A DNA stretch of 64,000 nt, taken from contig NZ_JAFBCB010000001.1 of NCBI RefSeq assembly GCF_016907455.1, positions 1,302,001 through 1,366,000 of the forward strand. Direction: 5' to 3'. A model generated the notes under the pieces. That model saw nothing but the letters and a program-made list of their open reading frames with translations. It searched no databases and was not told where the DNA came from. Position 1 is the first letter of the stretch, and every line of letters starts with the position of its first letter. The DNA comes from Brachybacterium muris (lineage in GTDB: Bacteria > Actinomycetota > Actinomycetes > Actinomycetales > Dermabacteraceae). The position numbers and the translations under genes were made by a program. Positions 22,741 through 31,987 of the stretch are shown here, in pieces.

Positions 22741-23897
22741 CCGGTGCGCCACGACCGGACAGCTCTCTCCCACCGGAGAGCTCGCTCGCACCGGACAGCT
22801 CCCTCCCGCGGGCTGGCTCCGTGCTGGTGGTGCGGCCTCTGGCGACAGGGGGCCTTGCCGCGCACGTGGACCATGAGGTAGCTCTGGCGCGCGAGATCGG
22901 GGTGGGGGTGCACGAGTCCGCGGTGCAGATCCCGGCCCGGCCCCACCCGGCGAAGGACCTGCGCACCGTGCGGACCCTGCGCCGGGAGATCGTGAGACTC
23001 GGCCCCCGGGCCGTGCACGCCCACGGGCTGCGGGCCGGGGCACTGGCCGCCCTTGCTGCGAGATCGGGAAGCGCGGTGGGCCCGCGCCTGGTGGTCACCC
23101 TGCACAACCGCACCCTGGGCTCCCGGTCGGTACGCATGATCGGCACCTTGCTGCTGCGGATCATCGCCCGTCGTGCCGACACCGTGCTGTGCGTGTCTCC
23201 GGACCTGCTGGAGGACGCCCGGCGCGCCGGCGCCCGCGACGCCCGTCACGCGGTGATACCCGCGCCCGGCACCGGCACCGGCACCAGCCCGGTCCCGTCA
23301 GGCCCCCTCGACTCCACGGCACCTGGCGCGCCCGCCGGGGCCGACGCGGCGGTTCGCGGCGACACACCAGGGCTGGACGTGCTGGTGCTGGCACGCCTGG
23401 CGGAGCAGAAGGGGCTGGACACGCTGCTGGATGCCGCCGCCTGGCTGCGGGACTCGACTACCCCGATCCGGATCCGAATCGCCGGGGACGGGCCGCTGCG
23501 CGAGCAGCTGTCCACGCGGATCCGTGCGGAGGAATTGCCGGTGGACCTGCTGGGGCACCGCGCCGATGTGCCTGCACTGCTGGCGGCAGCTGATCTGGTG
23601 GTGTCCTCCGCGATATGGGAGGGGCAGCCGGTAGGACTGCAGGAAGCGCTGCGGGCCGGACGTGCGATCGTCGCTACCGACGCCGGTGGGACCCGCTGGG
23701 TCACGGGCGAGGCCGCCCAGCTGGTCCCTGTGGGGGACCCTGGTTCGCTCGCCGCCGCGATCCTGCGACACGCCGATCCTCAGGTGCGACGACGTGCCGA
23801 GGAAGCGTCCCGTGACCGTGCGGACCAGCTGCCCACCGAGGCGGACCTGATGCAGCAGCTGCTCGATGTCCTCGCGCTGGGGGCTTCGCGGCGGTAG
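22737..23897 (+). CDS. Glycosyltransferase family 4 protein
   Basis: 386 residues of GT-B fold. It has a short N-terminal Pro/Ser repeat region (PDSSLPPESSLAPDSSLP), a Rossmann half with VHAHGLRAG, and a C-terminal GT4 half with VLARLAEQKGLDTLLDA, IAGDGPLREQL and EGQPVGLQE. The last is the EX7E motif of retaining GT4 enzymes. The donor and acceptor are unknown; placement after murJ suggests a cell-envelope glycan. The ATG at 22737 overlaps the murJ stop. pyrG follows after 11 nt. Confidence 0.85.
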   Translation: MTGAPRPDSSLPPESSLAPDSSLPRAGSVLVVRPLATGGLAAHVDHEVALAREIGVGVHESAVQIPARPHPAKDLRTVRTLRREIVRLGPRAVHAHGLRAGALAALAARSGSAVGPRLVVTLHNRTLGSRSVRMIGTLLLRIIARRADTVLCVSPDLLEDARRAGARDARHAVIPAPGTGTGTSPVPSGPLDSTAPGAPAGADAAVRGDTPGLDVLVLARLAEQKGLDTLLDAAAWLRDSTTPIRIRIAGDGPLREQLSTRIRAEELPVDLLGHRADVPALLAAADLVVSSAIWEGQPVGLQEALRAGRAIVATDAGGTRWVTGEAAQLVPVGDPGSLAAAILRHADPQVRRRAEEASRDRADQLPTEADLMQQLLDVLALGASRR

Positions 23898-23908
23898 GGT
23901 GAGAGTCC

Positions 23909-25777
23909 GTGGCAGATACCCGCGCGAGCTCTGAGTCCCCGAGCGACACCCCCGGCCCCAGCAACCACGGCACCGAGGCCCCCGGCCTCGAGAACCCCGG
24001 CACGGAACCCCCCAGTGGCGTCCCCCGCACCACGGGCCCCATCCCTCGCCTGGGCGGCGGCCCCTCCACCAAGCCCTTCCGCAACCCCGGCAGGGCACGC
24101 CACATCTTCGTCACCGGCGGTGTGGTCTCCAGCCTCGGCAAGGGACTGACCGCGTCCAGCCTGGGCATGCTGCTGCGCTCCCGCGGCCTGCGGGTCACCA
24201 TGCAGAAGCTGGACCCCTATCTCAACGTGGACCCGGGCACGATGAACCCCTTCCAGCACGGCGAGGTCTTCGTCACCGAGGACGGTGCCGAGACCGACCT
24301 GGACATCGGCCACTACGAGCGGTTCCTGGACGAGGACCTCACCGCCCAGGCGAACGTCACCACCGGCCAGGTGTACGCCGGGGTGATCGCCAAGGAGCGC
24401 CGAGGCGAGTACCTGGGCGACACCGTCCAGGTGATCCCCCACATCACCAACGCCATCAAGGAGTCGATGCGCTCCCAGGCCACCGACGATGTGGACGTGG
24501 TGATCACCGAGATCGGCGGCACCGTCGGTGACATCGAGTCCCAGCCCTTCCTGGAGGCCGCCCGGCAGGTGCGCCAGGACCTGGGCCGGGACAACGTGTT
24601 CTTCGTCCACGTGTCCCTGGTGCCGTTCATCGGCCCCTCCCAGGAGCTCAAGACCAAGCCCACCCAGCACTCCGTGGCGGCGCTGCGCTCCATCGGCATC
24701 CAGCCCGACGCCATCGTGCTGCGGGCCGACCGTGAGCTGCCCACCTCGGTCAAGACCAAGATCGCCTCCATGTGTGACGTGGACATCGATGCGGTGGTGA
24801 CCTGCCCTGACGCCCCCTCGATCTACGACATCCCGCACGTGCTGCACTCCGAGGGGCTGGATGCCTACGCGATCCGGCGCCTGGACCTGCTCAGCCACGA
24901 CGCCGACTGGAGCGTGTGGAACCAGCTCCTGCAGCGCGTCCACCAGCCCGCTCACCAGGTCACCGTGGGCCTGGTGGGCAAGTACATCGACCTGCCCGAT
25001 GCGTACCTGTCGGTGACCGAGGCGCTGCGCGCCGGAGGCTTCCACCACGGCGCGAAGGTGACCATCCAGTGGATCGAGTCCGACACCTGCGCCACCCCCG
25101 AGGGCGCCCAGGAGCAGCTGAAGGACGTGGACGCCATCGTGGTGCCCGGCGGCTTCGGCGTGCGCGGCGTGGACGGCAAGGTGGGCGCCCTGCGCCACGC
25201 CCGCACCAAGGGCCTGCCGGCCCTGGGGATCTGCCTGGGCATGCAGTGCATGGTCATCGAGCACGCCCGCAACGAACTGGGCTGGGCCGATGCGCAGTCC
25301 ACCGAGTTCGACCCCGCCACCGAGCACCCGGTGATCGCCACCATGACCGAACAGGTGGGGATCGTCTCGGGCGAGGGCGACCTGGGCGGCACGATGCGCC
25401 TGGGCGCCTACGACCACCAGCTGGTCGAGGGGTCCCTGGCGGCGACGGTGTACGGCACCACCGAGGTGTCCGAGCGCCACCGGCACCGCTACGAGGTCAA
25501 CGACGCCTACCGCACCCAGCTGGAGGAGTCGGGGCTGCGGGTCTCCGGCACCTCCCGGCTCGAGGACGACCACTCCCTGGTGGAGTTCGTGGAGCTGCCC
25601 ACCGAGGTGCACCCCTACTACATCGGGACCCAGGCCCACCCCGAGATGAAGTCCCGCCCCACCCGTGCCCATCCGCTGTTCGCGGGCCTGATCGGTGCTG
25701 CACTGGATGCGCAGCGCGCCACCCGCCTGCTCGAGGTGGACCCGGTCCACCCCGCCCCCACCGAGGAGCTGTCATGA
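23909..25777 (+). CDS. pyrG: CTP synthase
   Basis: 622 residues. An N-terminal synthetase domain ([39 protein letters not shown]) is joined to a C-terminal class I glutaminase with the nucleophile Cys at about 442 in GICLGMQC. It converts UTP, ATP and glutamine to CTP. Relative to E. coli PyrG, it has about 60 extra disordered Pro/Ser/Thr/Gly-rich residues at the N-terminus before RHIFVTGG. The GTG at 23909 is followed by this extension; no better internal start is evident. The stop overlaps the NUDIX ATG (ATGA). Confidence 0.95.
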   Translation: MADTRASSESPSDTPGPSNHGTEAPGLENPGTEPPSGVPRTTGPIPRLGGGPSTKPFRNPGRARHIFVTGGVVSSLGKGLTASSLGMLLRSRGLRVTMQKLDPYLNVDPGTMNPFQHGEVFVTEDGAETDLDIGHYERFLDEDLTAQANVTTGQVYAGVIAKERRGEYLGDTVQVIPHITNAIKESMRSQATDDVDVVITEIGGTVGDIESQPFLEAARQVRQDLGRDNVFFVHVSLVPFIGPSQELKTKPTQHSVAALRSIGIQPDAIVLRADRELPTSVKTKIASMCDVDIDAVVTCPDAPSIYDIPHVLHSEGLDAYAIRRLDLLSHDADWSVWNQLLQRVHQPAHQVTVGLVGKYIDLPDAYLSVTEALRAGGFHHGAKVTIQWIESDTCATPEGAQEQLKDVDAIVVPGGFGVRGVDGKVGALRHARTKGLPALGICLGMQCMVIEHARNELGWADAQSTEFDPATEHPVIATMTEQVGIVSGEGDLGGTMRLGAYDHQLVEGSLAATVYGTTEVSERHRHRYEVNDAYRTQLEESGLRVSGTSRLEDDHSLVEFVELPTEVHPYYIGTQAHPEMKSRPTRAHPLFAGLIGAALDAQRATRLLEVDPVHPAPTEELS

Positions 25778-26259
25778 ACGAACTGCGCGATGAGCCAGAC
25801 CACCGCGAGGTGGTCCACCGAGAGGTGCTGCACCGCGGCATGGTGTGGGACCTGGTGCGCGACACCGTGGACTTCGCCGACGGGGTGCGCTTCGACCGTG
25901 AGTACGTGTGGCACACGGGTGCCGTCGCCGTGCTGGCCGTCGACGAGCAGGACCGGGTGCTGCTGATCCGCCAGTACCGCCACCCCGTGGGCCATTCCCT
26001 GTGGGAGATCCCCGCCGGACTGCTGGACATGAATGGTGAGCTGCCCCACATCGCCGCGGCCCGGGAACTGGCCGAGGAGACCGGCTACGAACCCGGGCGG
26101 ATGCGCACCCTGGTGGACCTGCGCCCCAGCCCCGGCGGCAACGACGAGGTGATCCGCGTGTATCTCGCCACCGGCGTGCAGGAGAGCGACCAGGACTTCG
26201 AACGCACCGATGAGGAGGCCGAGCTGGTGTCCCGCTGGGTGCCGCTCGCCGAGGCCGTG
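25774..26259 (+). pseudogene. NUDIX hydrolase (ADP-ribose pyrophosphatase-like), 5' part cut by IS21
   Basis: 162 residues of a NUDIX hydrolase that should cleave ADP-ribose or a related nucleotide sugar. The NUDIX box runs from GLLDMNGELPHIAAARELAEETGYE, keeping the RELAEETG core. The element inserts after ...VPLAEAV. The first three bases of the element (TGA 26260-26262) give an artificial stop, so the visible frame ends at 26262. The 3' part continues at 28847. Joined without the duplicated 6 bases, the protein is 225 residues, a normal length. The gene sits after pyrG as in other actinobacteria (Rv1700). Confidence 0.92.
26254..26259. repeat. IS21 target-site duplication, left copy (GCCGTG)
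   Basis: GCCGTG directly before the element matches GCCGTG at 28841-28846 directly after it. A 6-bp direct repeat lies within the range of IS21-family duplications. Confidence 0.9.
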
Positions 26260-26269
26260 TGAGTATTCG
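26260..26269 (+). repeat. IS21 copy 1 terminal inverted repeat, istB side
   Basis: TGAGTATTCG, matching the other end TGAATATTCG at 9 of 10 positions. Its first TGA also truncates the NUDIX frame. Confidence 0.85.
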
Positions 26270-26372
26270 TAGTCGTGGGAGCCACCGAATCTTGCTCTTG
26301 GGGACCGCCGATCGTGCCGACGGGGGCCAGTAGCCGCCGCGGTGGGGACCACTGGCTCCCGCCGGCATCGGG

Positions 26373-27119
26373 TCACTGGGGCAGTGCGGTGTGTTCTCGC
26401 ATGTTCCTGTCGCCGGTGTCGATCCAGATTGTGTTGTGCACGATGCGGTCCATGATCGCATCGGCGTGGACTGCTCCACCGAGCCGGGCGTGCCAGTCCT
26501 TCTTCGGGTACTGGGTGCAGAACACGGTCGAGCCGGTGTCATAGCGGCGCTCGAGCAGTTCCAGCAGCATCGAACGCATTCCCTCGTCAGGATGGTCCAG
26601 CAGCCACTCGTCGATCACCAGCAGCGAGAACGTGGAGTACTTCCGCAGGAACTTCGTCTGGCCCTGCGGCTTGTCCTTTGCCAGGGCCCAGGCCTCTTCG
26701 AGGTCGGGCATTCGGATGTAGTGGGCTCGGAGCCGGTGCTGGCAGGCCTGCTTCGCCAGCGCGCAGCCGAGGTAGGACTTCCCTGAGCCGGTGAAGCCCT
26801 GGAAGACCACGTTCTGTTGCCGCTGGATGAAGGAGCAGGTTGCCAGTTGCGCGATCACGTTCCGGTTCAGTCCCCGTTCCTCGACCAGATCCAGCCGCCG
26901 CAGGTCCGCTCCGGGATAACGCAGCCCCGCCCGGCGGATCAGACCCTCGACCTTTCCATGATTGAAGATGGAATGCGCCTCGTCCACGATCAGCTGGAGC
27001 CGTTCCTGGAACGACATCCCCAGCACGTGAGCCTCATCCTGGGCATCGATCGCGTCCAGCAGCGCGGTCGCGCCCATCTCGCGCAGCTTCCGCTTCGTGT
27101 CGTTATCGATCACGCTCAC
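26373..27119 (-). CDS. istB: IstB-like ATP-binding helper of IS21 transposition
   Basis: 248 residues, the usual IstB length. Walker A GFTGSGKS lies at 108-115 and Walker B LLVIDEW near 167-172, within a DnaC/DnaA-like AAA fold. IstB binds target DNA and activates the transposase. The GTG start at 27119 overlaps the istA stop (GTGA) and has a GGAGG ribosome-binding site inside the end of istA. Confidence 0.95.
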   Translation of the reverse strand: MSVIDNDTKRKLREMGATALLDAIDAQDEAHVLGMSFQERLQLIVDEAHSIFNHGKVEGLIRRAGLRYPGADLRRLDLVEERGLNRNVIAQLATCSFIQRQQNVVFQGFTGSGKSYLGCALAKQACQHRLRAHYIRMPDLEEAWALAKDKPQGQTKFLRKYSTFSLLVIDEWLLDHPDEGMRSMLLELLERRYDTGSTVFCTQYPKKDWHARLGGAVHADAIMDRIVHNTIWIDTGDRNMREHTALPQ

Positions 27120-28678
27120 CGGACACCTCCGGCGTAGTAGTCGGCGCCACGGACGTATCCGCCGTCTTCCGCGGGTTCCTCGCGGGGTGGACGCAGGGCG
27201 GCGACCTTGTCCTGCCCGGTGGCCAAGATCGGGTGCAGATGCGCATAGCGCGGTGAACGGACCCGTCCCGTCAGCGCGAGTGCGCAGGCCGCCTCGACCC
27301 GATCTACGGAGAAGCGGCGAGAGAGCCGTAGCACCGCCAACGCGGGATCCAGGCCCTGTTCCACGATCGGCACGGACTCGAAGATCCGCTGGATCACGAT
27401 CACCGTGGCCGGCCCGACCCGATCTGCCCACGCCCGCACCCTCTGCGCGTCCCAGGCCTGGAAACGCTCGCCCGCAGGTAGGTCCGCGTCGTTGGTGCGG
27501 TACTCATTGCTCGCGGTCTCCGGGAGCAGCAGGTGACTGGTCAGTCGCTGGCTGCCCTGATAGATCTCCAGCGTCCGGGCCGTGATGCGCAGATCGACCT
27601 TCGCGCCGATGTGCGCGAACGGCGCGGAGTAGAAGTTCCGCGCGAACGTGACGTGCCCGTTCCTGCCCACTCGTCGTCCGTAGTGCCATGTCGAGATCTC
27701 GTAGGGCACCGCCGGCAGCGGCGTCAGCAGCGGCCGCTCCTCCGCGTCGAACACGCTGGCGCGGGATCCGGGCCGCTTCTGGAACGGCTCCGCGTTATAG
27801 GCCTCCATCCGCTGCCCGATGGCGGCTGCAAGTTCGGGCAGGGACGTGAATCGCTGATCCCGCAGCCCGGCGATGACCCAGGTCGCGACGTGCGCGACGG
27901 TGTTCTCCACGCTCGCCTTGTCTTTCGGTTTCCGCACCCTCCCCGGGAGCACCGCCGCCGAGTAATGCGCTGCCATCTCGCGATACGCATCGTTCAGGAC
28001 GATCTCGCCCTCGCGGGGGTGCTTCACCACACCGGTCTTGAGGTTGTCCGGAACGATCCTCGGGACCGTCCCGCCCAGCGCCTCGAACATCGCTACGTGC
28101 GCTCGCAGCCAGGACTCCTGGCGCATATCCAGCGCCGGGAAGCAGAACGCGTAACGAGAAAAAGGCAGGCAGGCAACGAACAAGAACACCTTCGAGACCT
28201 CGCCGGTGACCGGATCGGCCAGCTCCATCGTGGGGCCGGACCAGTCGACCTCCACGCTCTGGCCGGCCTTGTGACCGACTCTCGAAGCGGCACCGGTGAC
28301 CATGACGTGGTGCTGGTAGGTGCGGCAAAACCGGTCATACCCCATCGCCGGATCCCCAGCCGCCGTGGTCGCGTCGAAGTACTCGCCGTGCAACAGCTTC
28401 AGCGTCACGCCGACCCTGGCCATCTCTCGATGGACCTGTTCCCAGTCCGGCTGTGCGAACACGCTCTCGTGCTCGCCCCGGCCCGGGAACAACCGGGCAT
28501 ACACCTGCTCATCGGCGACGTCCGCGATATCGCCCCACCCGATCCCTGCAGCGTCAGCGGCCTCGAACACCGCCCTCACGGACTTGCGGGACATGCCCTG
28601 CGAGGACGAAATCGCTCGCCCCGACAGACCTTCTGCGCGCAGCTGGAGCACCAGCTTCGCCCTGATCTTCCGTACCAT
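27116..28678 (-). CDS. istA: IstA transposase of IS21 family
   Basis: 520 residues. It has an N-terminal helix-turn-helix (about 1-60, LQLRAEGLSGRAISSSQGMS) and a DDE integrase core with D145 (VEVDWSG), D211 (VPDNLK) and E258 (KDKASVEN). A C-terminal beta-rich and end-binding region (YEISTWHYGRRVGRNGHV) follows. It is intact. It is identical in its translated sequence to the visible part of the second copy at 62599. Confidence 0.96.
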   Translation of the reverse strand: MVRKIRAKLVLQLRAEGLSGRAISSSQGMSRKSVRAVFEAADAAGIGWGDIADVADEQVYARLFPGRGEHESVFAQPDWEQVHREMARVGVTLKLLHGEYFDATTAAGDPAMGYDRFCRTYQHHVMVTGAASRVGHKAGQSVEVDWSGPTMELADPVTGEVSKVFLFVACLPFSRYAFCFPALDMRQESWLRAHVAMFEALGGTVPRIVPDNLKTGVVKHPREGEIVLNDAYREMAAHYSAAVLPGRVRKPKDKASVENTVAHVATWVIAGLRDQRFTSLPELAAAIGQRMEAYNAEPFQKRPGSRASVFDAEERPLLTPLPAVPYEISTWHYGRRVGRNGHVTFARNFYSAPFAHIGAKVDLRITARTLEIYQGSQRLTSHLLLPETASNEYRTNDADLPAGERFQAWDAQRVRAWADRVGPATVIVIQRIFESVPIVEQGLDPALAVLRLSRRFSVDRVEAACALALTGRVRSPRYAHLHPILATGQDKVAALRPPREEPAEDGGYVRGADYYAGGVR

Positions 28679-28830
28679 TCCAGATTGCTCCTTCCGCCGC
28701 GTGCCCTATACACACGGCGGAAGGAGCGTAGACAGAGCGGCCCCAACGACACCACTGGTGGTCCCGAACGACGCCACCGCTACGGCAGCGACGTGGCACC
28801 CGAACCCTCGATCAGCGGACCCCAGCGAGG

Positions 28831-28840
28831 CGAATATTCA
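28831..28840 (-). repeat. IS21 copy 1 terminal inverted repeat, istA side
   Basis: On the minus strand this reads TGAATATTCG. The same end starts copy 2 at 62437, and the two copies differ immediately outside it, which fixes the boundary. Confidence 0.9.
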
Positions 28841-28846
28841 GCCGTG
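28841..28846. repeat. IS21 target-site duplication, right copy (GCCGTG)
   Basis: Second copy of the 6-bp duplication; pairs with 26254-26259. Confidence 0.9.
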
Positions 28847-29038
28847 CAGGCAGTGCTCGAGGGGCGCATCACCAACGGCACCACCGTCAGCGCCCTGCTG
28901 GCCCTGCACGCGGTGCGCATCGGCGCAGCCACGGATCGGGCAGAAGTCCCAGGTGACCGGTCAGGTCGTCACGATGCGACCGCGCATGCCCTGCGCCCGG
29001 CTGATGCTCCGTTCATGCTCCGGCCGGGTCGGGACTGA
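28847..29038 (+). pseudogene. NUDIX hydrolase, 3' part after IS21
   Basis: 63 codons continuing the frame of 25774-26259 (QAVLEGRITNGTTVSALLAL, ending MLRPGRD). It has no start of its own. The last 26 bases overlap the end of the convergent RNase D gene. The clean reading-frame continuation shows that the element has not caused deletion or inversion at this site. Confidence 0.88.
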
Positions 29039-30290
29039 GGGGCAGCGAGCGAATCGCCTGAACCAGCACCGGCGCGGTGATCTCCGCCTGCCAGGGGCGT
29101 GCACCCAGCGCCGACAGCTGCTCACGCACCTGCGCCTCGTCGCCGGCCTGTTCGTTCTCCCACACCCACTGGCGCAGAGCCGCGGGCTGCAGCAGGTTCT
29201 CCGTGGGCACCTGCGCCCTCTCGGAGAGCTCGGCGACGGCCTCCCGCACCGCTCGGTAGCGCTCCCACGCCTCCGGGTGCTTCTTGGACCACAGCTTGTG
29301 CGGCGGCGGGTAACTGGGCTCGGCCCGCTGCGGCAGGTGCGCCGCAGGGAGCTCGATCCCCGAACGGGCGGCCTGCCACCAGATGTCTTTCTTCCGCAGC
29401 CGTGCCGGCAGAGCGCGGGTGAAGGCCTCGGGACCGCGCGGGGCCTCCTTCGCTGCCGTCACGATGTCGCGGTCGCGGATGACGCGGTGGGGGGAGAGGT
29501 CCTCACGGCGCGCGATCTCGTCGCGACGCTCCCACATGGCGCGGGCCGCCGCCATCTGCCGGGGGGAGCGCAGCGCACCGATGCCGTGCATGGCCCGCCA
29601 GCGGCCCTGCCGGCCGATGGGATGCTCCCGGGTGCGCTCGTGCTCGAACTCCTGGCGGGCCCACTCGGCCTTGCCGGCCTCGTGCAGACGGCCGGCAAGG
29701 ATGTCCCGCACCTCCAGCAGCACCTCCACGTCCAGGGCGGCGTAGGTCAGCCAGCTCTCCGGCAGCGGTCGCTTGGACCAGTCCGCCGCAGAGTGCTCCT
29801 TGGCCAGCGCCAGGGAGAGGGTGTCCTCCACCACGGCGGAGAGCCCCACGCGATCCATGCCCAGCAGGCGCGCAGCGAGCTCGGTGTCGAACAGGCGCGG
29901 GGGGTGCAGGCCCAGTTCGGCAAGGCTCGGCAGGTCCTGCCCGGCGGCGTGCAGCACCCATTCGCGCTCACCCATCAGCTTCTGCAGAGTGGGCGGGACG
30001 GTGCAGGCCACCGGGTCGATCAGAGCGGTACCGGCGCTGCGACTGCGCAGCTGGAGCAGGTAGGCGCGGTTGGAGTAGCGGTAGCTGGAGGCCCGCTCGG
30101 CATCCACCGCGATGGGCCCGTCGTCAGCGGTGGCATTCTCGCACCAGGCCACCAGCGGCTGGATGCGGTCGATCACCGGTGCCAGGCCGTCGCGCGGCGC
30201 GGTCAGGGGCGTGGCGGCCCGCTCCGCTCCGTCCGCGGCCTGCTCGACCTCGTCCGGGGTGCTGTTGTCGGGGTACCTCGTATCGTTCAC
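29013..30290 (-). CDS. rnd: Ribonuclease D-like 3'-5' exonuclease
   Basis: 425 residues from GTG 30290. DEDD exonuclease residues are visible: D63 and E65 in IAVDAERASSYRYSN, D119 in HAAGQDLPSL and the YxxxD motif in TYAALDVEVLL. Two HRDC-like helical domains follow (about 230-310 and 350-420). It trims 3' ends of tRNA and other RNA. The start overlaps the stop of the DUF3000 gene (GTGA), a common actinobacterial pair; a longer upstream frame was rejected because its extra residues are not protein-like. Confidence 0.9.
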   Translation of the reverse strand: MNDTRYPDNSTPDEVEQAADGAERAATPLTAPRDGLAPVIDRIQPLVAWCENATADDGPIAVDAERASSYRYSNRAYLLQLRSRSAGTALIDPVACTVPPTLQKLMGEREWVLHAAGQDLPSLAELGLHPPRLFDTELAARLLGMDRVGLSAVVEDTLSLALAKEHSAADWSKRPLPESWLTYAALDVEVLLEVRDILAGRLHEAGKAEWARQEFEHERTREHPIGRQGRWRAMHGIGALRSPRQMAAARAMWERRDEIARREDLSPHRVIRDRDIVTAAKEAPRGPEAFTRALPARLRKKDIWWQAARSGIELPAAHLPQRAEPSYPPPHKLWSKKHPEAWERYRAVREAVAELSERAQVPTENLLQPAALRQWVWENEQAGDEAQVREQLSALGARPWQAEITAPVLVQAIRSLPLSPDPAGA

Positions 30291-30901
30291 CCGGGATCCT
30301 CGCAGTCGTGCGGGGCACGCGCCCGGTGGGACGGTGCCAGGGGTGCCACGCGTGCCGGTGCCGGGGGGAGCCCGCCCGCGGCGGCGAGCATCGCCGTCCA
30401 GGCCGCGAAGTGCGGCGCGAGGTCCAGCTCCTGGTCGTCCTCCGGGGTCCAGGAGATGCGCATCTCCACGTCCACCGTGGAGGGACGCTCCGCGAGCGCC
30501 CCGTAGGACTGGGAGACCACGCGGGTGGCGGTGCATCCGAGTTCCCGGGCGGAGGCGTCATGCAGCTCGAGGGACTCGGTCACCCAGGACCAGGCCACGT
30601 CACCGAGCATCGACTCCACCGCGAACTCCGGCTCCAGCTGTGCCTGCACCAGCACCACCATGCGCCAGGTGCCGTCCCAGGACTCCTGCCCGGCCGGGTC
30701 GTGCAGGACCACCAGGCGGCCACTGGCCAGTTCCTCCTCGCCCATCACGATCTCCGCGGTGGCGGCCCAGGTGGAGGGGGCCATGCGGGAGGGGGCAGGG
30801 ATCTCGCGCCACTCCACCTCCGGGCGCAGCGGTGCTGCGGTCATGGCGGAGATGGCGGCGCGGAACGTGTCGTCGCCGGAGCGGATTCTGTGGACGGACA
30901 C
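30287..30901 (-). CDS. DUF3000 domain protein
   Basis: 204 residues, cytoplasmic, no membrane segment or signal. The core (FRAAISAMTAAPLRPEVEWR, PAPSRMAPSTWAATAEI) and WSWVTESLELHDA match the actinobacterial DUF3000 family, which regularly precedes RNase D. Function is unknown. The GTG start gives MSVHRIRSGDD. It is translationally coupled to rnd. Confidence 0.82.
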   Translation of the reverse strand: MSVHRIRSGDDTFRAAISAMTAAPLRPEVEWREIPAPSRMAPSTWAATAEIVMGEEELASGRLVVLHDPAGQESWDGTWRMVVLVQAQLEPEFAVESMLGDVAWSWVTESLELHDASARELGCTATRVVSQSYGALAERPSTVDVEMRISWTPEDDQELDLAPHFAAWTAMLAAAGGLPPAPARVAPLAPSHRARAPHDCEDPG

Positions 30902-30975
30902 CCTGGGAGCGTAGCGGCGCAGGTCCTCGCCCCCGGGCAGGCGCGCCGGGACCGGCAGTTCCCGGGCAGCCCCGT

Positions 30976-31401
30976 TCAGTCGTCCTGGTGCAGGAGGCTG
31001 ATCGAGTTGATGCAGTAGCGCTGGTCGGTGGGGGTGGCGAAGCCCTCGCCCTCGAAGACATGGCCCAGGTGGGAGCCGCAGTTGGCGCAGCGCACCTCCA
31101 CCCGGCGCATCCCCAGGGAGGTGTCCTCCAGCAGTTCCACCGCGTCGCTGTCCTGGGGGGCCCAGAAGGCGGGCCAGCCGCAGTGCGCATCGAACTGGGT
31201 GGAGGCGGTGAACAGCTCCGCACCGCAGGCACGGCAGGCGTAGGTGCCGGCGGGCCGCACCTCCTCGTACTCACCGGTGAAGGGGCGCTCGGTGCCGCCC
31301 TGGCGCAGCACCTGGTACTCCTCGGGGCTGAGCTTCTCGCGCCACTGCTCGTCGCTGAGGGCGATCGGGTAGGGGCGGGAGCCGATTGGATCGTTGGACA
31401 T
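30976..31401 (-). CDS. msrB: Peptide-methionine (R)-S-oxide reductase
   Basis: 141 residues. It repairs R-methionine sulfoxide in proteins. Two CxxC pairs (C56/C59 and C105/C108) bind structural zinc. HCGWPAFW and the catalytic C130 in RYCINS are conserved. The ATG at 31401 (MSNDPIGSRPYP) fits the family N-terminus and overlaps the previous stop by one base (TGATG). Confidence 0.95.
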   Translation of the reverse strand: MSNDPIGSRPYPIALSDEQWREKLSPEEYQVLRQGGTERPFTGEYEEVRPAGTYACRACGAELFTASTQFDAHCGWPAFWAPQDSDAVELLEDTSLGMRRVEVRCANCGSHLGHVFEGEGFATPTDQRYCINSISLLHQDD

Positions 31402-31952
31402 CAGGAGGTTCCGATCTGTGGGGTGCCGGGGTACAGGTGCAGCACGGTCGCGCTGAGGTGGTCCTCGAGGTGGTGGGCCCAGTCCTGGGCGAAGGTCTCC
31501 TCGAGCAGCTGCGGGTCGCTGAACACCACCACCGTCTGGGTCTCGCACCCATCTGCCAGGTGGTCCGAGACCACCTGGAGCGGGGCATCGGCAGCGACCT
31601 GCCCTTCCACCGCGCAGCCGGCGGCAGTGAATGCCTTGGTCACCGAGGCGAGGACCTCGGGGGCCGTGGCCCGCTCGGAGGACTCCGGGTGCAGGCGCTC
31701 CGCGACCGCGTCCCAGGCACCCTGCAGGTCCAGCAGGCCCAGGCGGTCGATCACCTCGACCATCATCGGGCGGCTCAGCTTCTCGGGCACCACCACGGTG
31801 GCGCGCAGGACTCCCGGATCACCGGTGGTGCCGGTGTCATCCGGGCCGTCGGCGGGCTGTGCCCCCGGGCCCAGGCCCAGGTACTCCAGTGCCCGCATGG
31901 CGTCCGCGGGAGCGATCCTCACCTCGGACAGGACGACGAACGAACTGCTCAT
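31401..31952 (-). CDS. Conserved hypothetical protein upstream of msrB
   Basis: 183 residues, soluble, no motif that I recognise. The N-terminal part (SSSFVVLSEVRIAPADAMRA) and the C-terminal part (VVVFSDPQLLEETFAQDWAH) look like an ordinary alpha/beta fold. Coupling to msrB by a one-base stop-start overlap suggests joint expression. It is divergent from the alpha/beta hydrolase with a 35-nt gap. Confidence 0.7.
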   Translation of the reverse strand: MSSSFVVLSEVRIAPADAMRALEYLGLGPGAQPADGPDDTGTTGDPGVLRATVVVPEKLSRPMMVEVIDRLGLLDLQGAWDAVAERLHPESSERATAPEVLASVTKAFTAAGCAVEGQVAADAPLQVVSDHLADGCETQTVVVFSDPQLLEETFAQDWAHHLEDHLSATVLHLYPGTPQIGTS

Positions 31953-31975
31953 GCCGTTGATCCTATGCCTCCCAG

Positions 31976-31981
31976 TACAGT
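31976..31981 (+). promoter_or_regulatory. -10 element for a leaderless transcript (alpha/beta hydrolase)
   Basis: TACAGT six bases before the ATG at 31988 would start transcription at the start codon. No Shine-Dalgarno is present, consistent with leaderless translation. Confidence 0.5.
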
Positions 31982-31987
31982 GGGGCC

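Larger units (their letters stand above)
26260..28840 (-). mobile_element. IS21-family insertion sequence, complete copy 1
   Basis: 2581 bp, bounded by inverted ends TGAGTATTCG (26260-26269) and TGAATATTCG (reverse complement of 28831-28840), with a 6-bp target duplication. It carries istA and istB, overlapping by 4 nt, on the minus strand. A second shared block, TGGGGNCCGCYGATCG, lies near each end (26299-26314, and reverse complement of 28809-28824). It is the kind of internal repeat set IS21 transposases bind. The intact genes and clean ends suggest it was recently active. Confidence 0.95.
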
